Under the pieces are notes generated by a model. That model had not been told where the DNA came from. It was given only the letters and a program-made list of their open reading frames with translations, and did no database searches. The translations under genes were made by a program, and so were the position numbers. From Blastocystis sp. Blastoise (taxonomy: Eukaryota; Sar; Bigyra; Opalinata; Blastocystidae), in contig JBBPEB010000007.1 of the NCBI GenBank assembly GCA_039096225.1, forward strand, positions 620,001 to 684,000: DNA of 64,000 bases, written 5' to 3'. Below are positions 24,554 to 36,066 of this stretch, one piece after another. Every line of letters begins with the position of its first letter. Positions within the stretch are counted from its first letter, which is position 1.

Positions 24554-26705
24554 TTAATTCAATTCATCTTCTTCAGAAAAAGAAGGAGAAGAAGGACGAG
24601 AAGGAGAACGAGAAGGAGAACGAGAACGAGAAGGAGAAGAAGAAGAAGAAGAAGAAGAAGAAGAAGAAGGAAAAGGAAAAGGAGAAGGAGAACGAACAGG
24701 AGATATATATGTTGAAGAAATGGAAGGAAGATGATAAGAAGTTGGATTAGAAGGATAAGGAAAAGGTAAAGAATTATTCATATAAGAATGATAATAAAAA
24801 GAAGAAGAATTATTATAATATTGAGAAGAAGTATTTGAAGTAGAATTAGTGTTATTATTATTATAATAAGAACCTGATATAGAAGGATATGGTGATATAG
24901 AATTATTAGGTAGTGAGAAAGGAACATGAAAAGAATCATCATATATATCTATCATATTAGGAGAGAAGAAATCATTATTTGTTTCACGTTTATAATTATC
25001 TATAGAATATTTATCATTCATTTTCATAGAGGAACCCTTATTACTGTTAGAATTCTTCACATCCTTATCTATATAAATATATTCATATAATAATAATTTT
25101 TATCTATATATATATATATATATATTCTTACTTTTATCTATATCTATATCACTATCATTATCAATATCAATATCTTTATCTATATCTATATCTTTGTTTT
25201 TATCTATATAATTATAAATATCTATATCTTTATCAATATCTATATCTATATTCTTACCTCTATACTTACCTTTATACTTACTTATATCAAGCCTCCATTC
25301 ATTTTGATCATCATTATTATTTCTAGTAGACCTATATATATTCATATTCTTTTTGTTTTTGGAACTTCTATTAGAACAAGAATCATAATTATAAAAGTAA
25401 GTACTACTTTTAAAAATGTTTTTTTCATCATAAAAACAACCAAACTCAGTTTCAGGGTATTTCTTTTTGATTTGATTTTCATCATCTAATTCCATAGATC
25501 TTTTGATAGGAAGAAATTCTTGAGGACCAACTGAATTAACAATTCCAGTCTTTCGACCATATCTTGTTTCACTCAGGATACCCTCTTTTCGCTTCCCTGG
25601 ATTTGTACAACCATTTGGAAATGTGATTCCTTTTTCAAATATGTTTGAAGGAATCACATTATGCGGATTTACTGGTTTTACAAACTTTCCATTCTTTTGG
25701 AGCAGATCATTTGTAGCAGCAGACGTATCTAAAAAAGAATCAGGAGTGAATCCAGAGAAGGAATGGTGAATTCCTTCTCCATCATCAACTCGAGATTCTT
25801 TCTCAGGAAGACTATCACGATTAGAATCATTGTCAAGATTTCCATCACCATTCTTATAGCTTTTAATTTTGAGTAACCGATCATTAGAAGCAGAAAAAAG
25901 ATCCTTTTTACCAAAAGTTCTTTCTCTTTTTTGTAAAGGAACAATCACTTTTTTTGTAGCCAAAGATTTGATTCTAAAAGGAGAGATGAATTTCTTTACG
26001 TATTTGGCAACTGAAGGAAGTCTAAAGAATGAAGAAGACGAAGAAGCAGGAGGTTCAGAAGTAGAAACTGAAACAGAATTGGAAATTGAGTTAGTAGCCG
26101 GATCAATTATAGAAGTGGAAGAAGGAATAGCAGGTTCAGTAGTAGTAGAAGAAGAAGTAAGAATAGTAGGTTCAATAGTAGAGGAAAAAGAAGAAGGAAG
26201 AGTCGTATCAGTAACATCATGAATAGGAGAAGGAATAGTAGAGGCAGAAGAAGAAGGAACAGTAGTATCAGTAGTAGGAATAGAAGAAGGAATAGTAGGT
26301 TCTGTAGTAGTAGAAGTGGTATTGACAACAGTAGAAGACAAATTGGTTTCAGCATTTTCTTCTTTCATCAAATCATCTTCAGGAATAGTATCACCTATAT
26401 AGAATATATATTTTAAATAATATAAATTAATAAAATACAAAAAATATTTAAAAATAACATATTAAAACAATAAAAACAACAATTTGAAAAAAACAGCCTT
26501 GTCGAAATGACAAATAATTGTTATGATCAGAGAGATAATATATAGAAACAAATAATTATGGAAAATAAAACAATGTAGATAAATATATACTTGGAATGAC
26601 AGGAGAATTCTCTTTACGTTTTGAAGAAGACTTCAGGAAACGTAAGTAGTAAGGGTAGGCAACGTAAACGGCGTCAAAGGCTATAGCTAGAAGAGTAGAA
26701 AACAT
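24554..26705 (-). CDS. Low-complexity Ser/Thr-rich protein with Asp-Ile repeats and RS-like tail
   Basis: Three exons, 26705-26591, 26394-25132 and 25068-24554, join in frame to 630 residues. The N-terminus MFSTLLAIAFDAVYVAYPYY is hydrophobic. An in-frame ATG at 26831 would add a 42-residue extension with a stronger hydrophobic run (ILSSLLPFFHLLIFF). Next come a mucin-like Ser/Thr/Pro stretch (TEPTIPSSIPTTDTTVPSSS), a basic region (KKFISPFRIKSLATKK), Asp-Ile repeats (DIDIDKDIDI), an Asn/Ser/Tyr-rich part, and a tail of poly-Ser then SPSRSRSPSRSPSRP ending EEDELN. No folded domain is recognised. It could be membrane-anchored or a nuclear RS-type protein; the sequence does not decide. Exon 1 is richer in GC than its surroundings. 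Confidence 0.7.
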
Positions 26706-26831
26706 TTTTGTTTTGTTAAAAGAACAAAAAAAGATTAAAAGGTGAAAGAAGGGTAAAAGAGAGCTTAAAATAGTTGAATTGATTAGAATGATGACAGAGT
26801 CGTTTTTATCCAATAGTTTATGTTTTTTCAT

Positions 26832-28117
26832 CTGTTAACGATGACAATCTGTGTTTCAGTCTTTGTCATTCATAAAAATGTTCAAATATTCATGAGAAAT
26901 GAAAGGTAGGATAGTCATTTTTTCGATTTTTCACTTATTTTTGGTTTATCATAGAAGTAAGAAATTCTTACTATTCAGCCTGTCCTTCGTGACAAACCTA
27001 TAGTCAGACAAAATAACCAATAGTTGTGTTTGTTTAGGATGGAGTTGGTTTTATAATCAATTGTCTTTGTCCTTCTCTAGGAGAGTGGTCCTGAATGTTT
27101 TAAAGGGTAGTTATATTATGAAATAATAAAATAAGAATTAATTATGTGATGATAAGAGAATCGATGACTGACAAAAACAAAGAATGTGTAAAGACAACTT
27201 TATGAAAATTTTATTTTGGAGAGTTGAGAGAGTGTAGAGTGTGATGACAATCGTTTTGAGCTATTTAAAACATAGGGAAAAAGTGGCTTGTCAAGATTCC
27301 CTCCATATGAGTCGATTTTCTTTTATTATAAAAAGAATATTTAAGCATTATAAGTTAATTTATAGATGTTCAGTATTTATTAAATGATATTGAAAGCAAT
27401 AAATGAATCAAAAACTATCTTTTAATTGTAGATTCGTAAATATTAATATCCTTAATTTAGTTCATGTAGCGTACGGTGTCTCACACACTTTCACTATTAT
27501 TGACTTTGTTATTAACTTTTATAAAATAAAAATAACATCATAAAATACGGAACACAATTCTGAAAATGACTGTTAAAGAAATTTTTCGAAAACTCTAAAT
27601 TTCTGGCTAAAAAATGCAAAAAACCATTTTCGCACAAAATTTTAACCAAAATTATTGGATTATTTTTATTTTATCCAATATTTTTCATTTTTATAAAAAC
27701 ACTTATTTTTCGTTTTTCATTTTTTATTGTTTTCTTATTTTTCCTATATCACTTCACATACTCTATATTTATTTTTATAAAATTGACTTTTATTGACGGG
27801 TTAGTCTTATAAATAGTTTTGACGGGTAAATTTGTTTATATTTACAACTTGACAACATATCAATACACACATCACTAACTATAAACTCTAAAATGGTTTC
27901 AGTTGTTATGATACTGACCTCAACTACTCTGAAACCACAATAATTCCTTTAAATAACAACAAAAGTCAAACTGATATCCGACACATTCCTTCTTTATAAA
28001 CTTATTTGAGCTTTAATGTATTTATTTAACTCTGTATCCGTCATAAATATGTTTTATATTTTAATAATATGTTTTAATAAGAAAATATTTGATAATAGAA
28101 ATTTTGATGTTTTGATA
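26832..28117. other. Gene-poor stretch upstream of the Ser-rich gene
   Basis: No supported exon on either strand. The 26.8-27.3 kb part is less AT-rich and may hold the promoter of the minus-strand gene. Frames such as 27614-27796 are random Phe/Tyr/Ile-rich translations. Confidence 0.5.
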
Positions 28118-29130
28118 GTATAGTTTGTTATTCGTCTTTCTCCTTGAGTTTTGGGTATTTTTTAAAAATAAAAGTATAATTATAATTAAGATAAGCTATT
28201 GCAGATACATATTTTTTATTTCATCTAAATATTTAATATTGACTGAGAAACATTCATTTATATGAAAAACATAAAAATGAAAATTTTCAAAAAAGGGTAT
28301 AGTTTGTTATTGTGATTTCTCAATCAATTCTTAATAAAATAAAAAAGTTAAAACATATTTAGAAACTAGACATGTCATAGCAGATACATGTTTTTCATTT
28401 TTTTAATTAATTGAAAACTCAGGTGACAAGAGTCAATAGTTGAACTCAATAAAAAATGACTTTCAAAAAATTTTCTTAAAAAGTTTTCATTTGTTTTTTG
28501 TTTATATTTTCATCATTAACAATTTTATTTGACATTTGACTTTATATTTAAAAACTACATACCAAAATAAACATATTTTACAATTTTATTTTGTTTTTAA
28601 AAGACTTTAACAACAGATCACCAGACAATGTTAACTTAATAAACTCTTAAAACGTTTTAATACGTGTTTAGAATCATTTATGGACACTGAATATGACTTA
28701 TTTGAAAAAATTAAGACAACATGTTGAACTGATACTGACAATGTTTGCTTTAAAAAGTCAGTTATGAGTCTTTATGAGTTGTATATGTCATAAATAAGCT
28801 TAAAATAAATAAATTTGTTTTTAATTGTCTTTAATTAGTGAAATAAGTCGTTTAAAAAGAAGAAAGCATTTTGGATACTATAGTTTATTTTGACAATTTC
28901 TCCATCAATATTAATTTAAATAAAATAAATAAATCTTATTTATAAACTAGACAACCTATAGTTTATATATTTATAAAAATATTATCAAAATATAAAATAA
29001 CTTTTGAGATAAAAAATTATATATGCAAAACATAAAAAAATTAATTTTTGAAAAAAGGGTATACTTTATAACATTAATTTCTCAGTCAATATTTAATTAT
29101 TATAAATAATTTTAGCAAATATATATAGAG
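28118..29130. repeat. Diverged ~180-bp repeat units
   Basis: Related segments start near 28118 (TATAGTTTGTTATTCGTCTT), 28302 (TATAGTTTGTTATTGTGATT), 28876 (TATAGTTTATTTTGACAATT) and 29054 (TATACTTTATAACATTAATT). Each is followed by a TTTCTC...TCAAT-like stretch. GCAGATACAT.TTTTT recurs at about 28192 and 28381. Spacings of about 184 and 178 bp suggest an old tandem repeat. Confidence 0.45.
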
Positions 29131-29521
29131 AATAATATATATTAACGATATAAATTTTAACATTTAAAATTAATTAAGAAATGAGTTCAGTAGAGTCAAT
29201 AGTATAACATGTTAAAAAACTGAAAATTGAAAAATCGTTTTTCTAAAAATTTTCCGAAAGTTGACAAATCAAATTCATATTTGACAAATAATTTTTATAT
29301 ATTTGATAACTAGACCTTATATGTATTGCATTTCTCAAAAAATTAGTCAAAAATAAGTTAGACGAGTGTATATATATATGCACATGTTGACTCATAATTT
29401 TGAAAAAAGTAGTTAAATATGTCCTAAACCACATATCAAAGCAATTCTATAAATATTATCACTTTATAATGAGTTTAAAGGGTAAAATAATTTTGAATTG
29501 TCTGTTTGACTGTCTTAAGTG

Positions 29522-30265
29522 AAGAGATTCAATACACTTTTTATAAAAATGAGTATTAGAGTGTTTAATGTTTATAATAATAAAAGAATTGTTTGAAATA
29601 AAGGTGGTTGTGTGTTTGACCAAAATGTTAAAATGAGTCTATTTTTCTAAAATGGTTACAATAAGTATATATTGAGTGTTTTTAGAGTGTTTCATATTAA
29701 AATCTACAATAAATAAACATTTTAAGTTGTTTAAAAAATTATTTTTTAGAATTACAATAGTTAAGTCAAGAGATTCAAGTCACTTTTTATAAAAATAATA
29801 AATAGACTTATTATAGAATATAAAATATTAAAAATTAGTTTAATTAAACATGGTTGACTGTTTGATAGGAGTGTTAAAATGGGTAAAAAGATTTTAATTG
29901 TTTCTAAAACTGTATAATACGTTTTTATGTCACTAAATACAAAATTATTATTGTTTAAAGAATGTTTTTTGTCTTTCAAAAGAACTCATTTTTTTGTAAT
30001 TGTGACTTTAAACAAAAGAGATTCAAGTTATTTTTTATAAATTAAAATAACAAATTAAATATATGTGTATATGAATATAAAATTAGTTAAAATAAAAGTG
30101 AGTATATGTATTTAAAAACGTTTAAATCTTTTAGAGTTTTTTTATAATAACTTATTTGTTTTATAAACTATATTTTATGTATAATAGGTAAAGTTTCCAA
30201 AGTATTTAAATCTATTTAGTTATGAAATGGAATGTAATTTTTGTTTTATATTTTAGTTTTTATTT
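29522..30265. repeat. Diverged ~247-bp tandem repeat, three units
   Basis: AAGAGATTCAA.....TTTTTATAAA begins at 29522, 29768 and 30016, with spacings of 246 and 248 bp. A shared internal GTTAAAATG(A/G)GT block occurs in the first two units (about 29626 and 29873). Units are heavily diverged and carry no open frame of interest. Confidence 0.5.
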
Positions 30266-30990
30266 CTTATTTCTAAAATGATTTTGATAACACTATAAAA
30301 ATTAAATAAATTTGAATTAAGTAATTTAAAATAATGAAAAGATAATTTCTCTAAAAATAATCTCTTTTACTTATAACGAATAAATTCTATTAATGATAAA
30401 TATTAAAATAAGACTCTAATTTTTTTGTTTATTATATAAAGTAATAAATATCTTTTAATTATTAAGAGTACTTTTGTATTAATAATTCAAACTAAAATAA
30501 GTATAATAAAAGAAAAATTATAATATTTATCAAATAATATCAAGATATGATTACTATTTATATAATTAAACATTTATTAATTGAGAAAAGCTGTATAATA
30601 AAATTTCTAAAATATTTATATAATAGTATATATAAAAGGAAAGGATAAAATATAAAAAAACAAATAGATATCAAAATTATAATATTTTAAAAATAAAACA
30701 AAACAATATATGAAAAGAATAAAAAAGAATATATAATATTTTTTTAGACAAGAGAATAAGCTATTTCTCACAATAATAATTATATAGACTAATTCAAATA
30801 AAACATAAATATTTAAAGGTAGGGTATAAGTGATAATAATATGTTTTAAAAGAAAAAGTATTTTATAATCATATTGATATTATTTAAAATACTAAATATT
30901 TATAAAACTAAATGAATTGATAAAATACATAGAAAGTTATAAATGAAATAACAAAGAAAAGTGAATTAATATTGAAAACTAAAAACTAAA

Positions 30991-31146
30991 TAGAAATAGA
31001 AATAGAAATAGAAATAGAAATAGAAATAGAAATAGAAATAGAAATAGAAATAGAAATAGAAATAGAAATAGAAATAGAAATAGAAATAGAAATAGAAATA
31101 GAAATAGAAATAGAAATAGAAATAGAAATAGAAATAGAAATAGAAA
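30991..31146. repeat. Hexanucleotide microsatellite (TAGAAA)26
   Basis: 26 near-perfect copies in intergenic DNA. The minus strand gives a spurious (Ile-Ser)n open frame. Confidence 0.95.
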
Positions 31147-31512
31147 TAAGATCAAAAATAAAACGCAAGAGTTAATTAATTATCATTGATAAACAATAAA
31201 TATATATAATCAATAATAAAAATGGCTAAAAAGAATATTAAAAAAAAAGGAAATAATACTCAAAAACATATAGAATGTTAAGTAAGAATTATCAATATGT
31301 ATGAATTAAATTATTTAAAATACTAAATTGAAAATTAAGATTAGAAGATAACAATTAAAAGCAATTGAAATAATATTTTATAAAATATGAAATAGTTTTA
31401 ATCCTAAAAAAAAATAAAAACAGAAATGAATAACAAAAACATAAGAATAAATATTCATTTTTTAAAATTCAATGTAAGATATAACAATTGAGAGATAATA
31501 ATTATCTAAACT

Positions 31513-31549
31513 CAAGCGTAGGCTGGCGTAGCCAGTCGTGAAACGCTTG
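31513..31549. repeat. GC-rich two-tier hairpin in AT-rich intergenic DNA
   Basis: The outer stem is CAAGCGT (31513-31519) with ACGCTTG (31543-31549). The inner stem is CTGGC-GTA-GCCAG (31523-31535). A T-rich run follows. It could be an RNA hairpin or a small element relic; no gene abuts it. Confidence 0.5.
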
Positions 31550-34038
31550 TTTTCTTTAATTTCTAGTATTATATAGGTTTTTTAATATGAATACGATGAT
31601 CTGGATGCACTGTATTGTTCACATCCAGAAACAGATGACAAAAAGCAAAGAAGGAATGGTCAATGTTCGAAAACTTATGGTTCAAAATACTCTTTATGAT
31701 GTGTTCAGAGTGTTCTAGGTATATAGATTATTTCATAATTATGTTTCTAAAGAAAAAAAAGATGAAAAGGTTTGTTAAGACTTGATTGACTCAAGTTCAG
31801 TTTCAAATGTGATAGAATATGAATATGTTAGATAGAGATGTGAATAAATATTGAAATAAGTTCTAATGGATAAATGAATATATATAGGTGAATAAATAGA
31901 TGAATATTCTTCAACTCAAACAATTCTTTGCTATTTTTTATTATTAAAAAGAAATATTGATTTTTTATTGAAAAGAAGGGTATGAAGTTATACATAGTAT
32001 ATATGTTTTTATGGAGCTATTAAATTTTTTATATTATTCTAATGTTTAGTATATATCCTTCTACTTGTTTTATTATATAAAAATGTATATTTCTTTTGTG
32101 AATTATTAGTCTTATGAATGAGGATGATATTTTTGTTTAATTACTATTATGTTTAGGTATGTTATATATACTACATTATTCAATTTATATAATACTTTTA
32201 TTATTGAACATAATAATAATATTAGATAAAACAATAGTTTATAGTATGCTCTTATTTAAATAAAATTATGTGTTTATACCGATTTTATTGTTAGATATTC
32301 TATTGAATATTCTTTGATATCAAATAGATAATTATACTTATAAATAACAAAAAATATCATCTAATAATATATAACAATTTATTACTTTTATTAGTAACTA
32401 GTATAGTAATTTGTATATAAAAAATAATAGCTTTACAAATACTTTTATTAGCAAGAAGAGTATATACAAAGAATATTCAACATAAAAACAAAAATAACCA
32501 TTACGAATACATTAATATATAAACATATCTAATAATAATAGTTGATAGTACTATATCTCTATATAAGAGAGATATTATTAGTTAGATATATAATAAATAG
32601 ATCGATATAAATATTTATATATAACAAGAAAAATATATTATTTATAAGAATGAATATAGGAATAATAATAATCAAATAGATATATACATTTTTATCAATG
32701 ATTATTATTAAAATTATAGACAATGAAATAAATCACGAATTCATTTTCTATTTCTTTTCATACTGTAGAGATCATGTAATAGAATATATAAATATTTATT
32801 TATTCTATATATACCTTATCTTCTTCAATACTATCAAATTAAATACAAAGAATTTGTTCTTATTTCCCATTGAATCATTCTATGTATCTAATATTATTTG
32901 AATCTGAGGATACTCAAGGGAATAAGTATTATTACTTCAAATGATAATTATGTATTTTCTATTTTTCTTGTTTTTTATTTTCATCAATATCTATATATAT
33001 AGAATTCTAATAAAAACCATTTAATAAAAAAGTATGTTTAATAATTATATACTTATTCATCTTCTGAATGTCTATATATATTATAATAAGTGATTCTTAA
33101 TAGTTATTCTTAATCTATATTATTTATTTTAAATCATTCGAGAGAGTATTTCTCTAGGGATAAGAAGAATCTATATATATTCTTTTAATAAAATAACTCA
33201 TAAGAATTGGAGCGAAATATGAAATTAATTATTTCAAGATAAAATAGATATAATTATATATAGAATCATACCTTCTAAATCATATAAAAAATACTTTTCT
33301 TTGTTAGAATATGGAATAAAGAATAATGTATTTGATCTTCTTTCATTTTTGACATATTAAGAACCATCTATATAAATTAATAGACTATTATATGAATATA
33401 AATACATTTGATAATTAATATTCTTCTCAAATAAAAGAATAAAAAAGCATGAAATACTTTCGTTGACTTTCATAACTTCATTTCTATGCAATCTATATTA
33501 ATCATATAAATATATCTAAACATACATCATAAAAAGACAAAAAATTGTCATGAAAATCATCTTAATAATATGAAAAGATATTCAAATGGTTGCTACAAGT
33601 GCCCTTATCCTTCAGATAATTCTAGATATTCTCATATTTGAAAACACTAATTGTGGAAGAATTCTTCAAATGACAAGAAATATTATGCTTTTTAGATTTT
33701 TAAGACATCAGAGAAACGCTAGAGTATGCGAAATTAATATATTTAACAAAAATAATGATATACTTTATTTTCTAGCAATCAATCACATTTTCCTTCATTA
33801 CTATTAGCATTCTTATTATTTTGATATTTGAATTATCTTTATTCATCGAATACATAGAGAATACAATAAAATACAATTTATAAGAATGACACGATACTAT
33901 AGAAACAACAAAAAACGAAGAATTCCGATCACTTCCAATAAACATGAACTTTTCGATTATTTCACTATGATTTCAAAAAATATCTTTGGGAAAAAACAGA
34001 ATCCTTTTTTATTATTTTTCTTCGTTTGGCATTGGATA
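31550..34038. other. Gene-poor stretch upstream of B3
   Basis: AT-rich, with no supported gene. One minus-strand exon-like block (about 33270-33350, reading LFFIPYSNKEKYFLYDLE up to a GTATGA donor) may be a gene remnant but has no in-frame partners. Plus-strand frames at 32698 and 33586 show no motifs. Confidence 0.4.
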
Positions 34039-35622
34039 ATGGTGAAGAAAAATATGAAATTTGATGTTAGTAAGATAGGTGATATTCAGAAGGATGTGAT
34101 CCATTTTGAAAGACTGATTGGTGATTTGATTGGTATTTTAAGTAAGTCAATAAGTTTCTGTATTCATTCTGGAGAGTCTATAAATGAATTAGTGAATCGA
34201 TTAGCAAGAAATTATGAAGGAATGAATGATGAGAATGGTGATGATCCAAGTATAATTATCCAAGAATCTTCATATGTTGATGACACTGATGCTACTATGA
34301 ATAATAATGATAATGGAATTGATTATATTCGATTTACAAGTAGTGGTCCTCTTTATTCTCTTCCTAAACGAATAACAAATAGTTTAGTAGGTAGTTATTT
34401 ATATGAATGTTCTCAAGAAAAGCGAACTATTTATGGTGATATATATTTAGATTATTGTGGTGATGAAACAGTAGCTCCGTTATTAATTGATTCTTTAATG
34501 AATAAGAAAGTGAATATTGAAGAGTTGAAAATAGGTGATCAAATTGATTTATTAAATTTATTTGAGTATTGTGAATTACCTATTCCTGAAGAATTAACAT
34601 TAATATATAATTATAGAGATCATATAATGAAGCGATACAAAGAAGGTGATATTATTACTGCATATATTAATAAAAGTGAAGATGAACTGATTAGTAAATA
34701 TATAAGTATGAATAATAATGGTTATTATTGTTGTAATTCTTATGCATATGGGTATGTAGATCGTGATATTGGCACTAATAAATTATGGATTAAGTTTAAT
34801 TTTAAATATATTCAATATATATATGAATATATTTATCATAATTGTATATGTATACCTACTGAAGAAATAAATACTATCGATAGATCTTTATTAGAGAATG
34901 AAATGTATACTGTATTTGGTGAGAAAGGAAGAGAAGCTGTTAGAGACGGCTGGGGTGTTAATACTAATTTCCCACATTCATATATAGTTAATAAAAATAC
35001 TGAAATTAATTTAATGAACTGGTTTCGTAGTTATAATGGAGAATGGAAATTACTATTTAGGTATATCTATTATTTATTATTATTACATATATATTATATA
35101 GAGCAAGTGAGCATCATTATTCTGCAAAAGAATATCAATACCATCGTAACGGATATAAAGAGATATTAACGATTATTAAGCATATTGGTCATAATAATAA
35201 AGTTAATATATTTGGTGGATGTATCTAGAATATATATTGATCATTATTATTATCATATATGTACATTATGTTTTGTATATATAGTTAAAGGAAATAGTTC
35301 TTATAACTACGATAGTTTGTTTACCTTAAGTAATGAACATGATATTCCTCCTACTCTATATAATCGAAGAGAACACCATGGAGGCGACTCTTATTATGAT
35401 TCTATTGCTTGTCCTCAGTTTGGAGATCGTGATATCTATATATCAGATGATTGCCATAATAATACAAATTCCTATTGTTATGCAAATAATTATAAACAAG
35501 CGAAAACACCTCAAAATAGTTCATTATTTGTAAATACTGCTGGCCCTTATGAACAAAACTACTTTAAAGTAGAAGATTATGAAGTATGGGGAAGACAAAA
35601 ATATACTGATGGATATTATTAA
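34039..35622 (+). CDS. BTB-TLDc protein B3 (divergent TLDc)
   Basis: Exons 34039-35060, 35102-35220 and 35285-35622 join in frame to 492 residues. The start is the ATG at 34039 (MVKKNMKFDVSKIGD), which aligns with the paralogs. An upstream in-frame ATG at 33886 would add 51 basic/hydrophobic residues not shared by any paralog. BTB block: RFTSSGPLYSLPKRITNSL and GDIYLDYCGDETVAPLLIDS. The TLDc part starts LLFRASEHHYSAKEYQYHRN and ends VEDYEVWGRQ. Two features conserved in B1, B2 and B4 are missing: the Cys-Asp after FHKY (here QYHRNGY), and the YTxQxWxS stretch after IFGG, where splicing gives IFGGFKGNSSYN. The protein is the most divergent of the four and may have lost or changed TLDc function. 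Confidence 0.82.
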
Positions 35623-36066
35623 AAGATACGCTTATTATGAATTTACCTTGTTTGTTCCAAATAAAAATATATTTTTTTGTTGCTTATTATACAATACTCA
35701 TATTTGTATTGTTCATTTATATATTTTTTCTTGTTGGATATAGTTAGTATTATTTTATTTCAAGAAATTTTTTGTTGTTATTTGAAAATAAAACTATATT
35801 ATTGAAACATATAAGTGCTGAATAATCGTACAATTATAAATAATGGGAAATAAGTATTAGTTTTTGAATAAATAAAAACATAAATACTTATGTTTCAACA
35901 TATCATTCACTGAATAACTCTTCAGTCATTGTAAAAAAAAAAAAAATTAGCAAGATAACTATACTTTTTAAAAGTTACAGTAGATATACAAAATTATAAA
36001 TTTAAAATAAATGATTACATCAAATAATCAATAAAAAAAATATTACTTATATAAATAAAAATATAT
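35623..36066. other. Convergent intergenic region between B3 and the ATM-like gene
   Basis: A 444-bp AT-rich spacer between two 3' ends. It contains an A15 run near 35933 and no recognisable feature. Confidence 0.5.

Noticed and set aside
30991-31146. Ile-Ser repeat protein on the minus strand
   Set aside because: It is a translation of a (TAGAAA)26 microsatellite with no start context or flanking coding sequence.
33586-33807. 73-residue plus-strand frame upstream of B3
   Set aside because: No motif, no paralog and a composition like random AT-rich sequence; it lies in the putative B3 promoter region.
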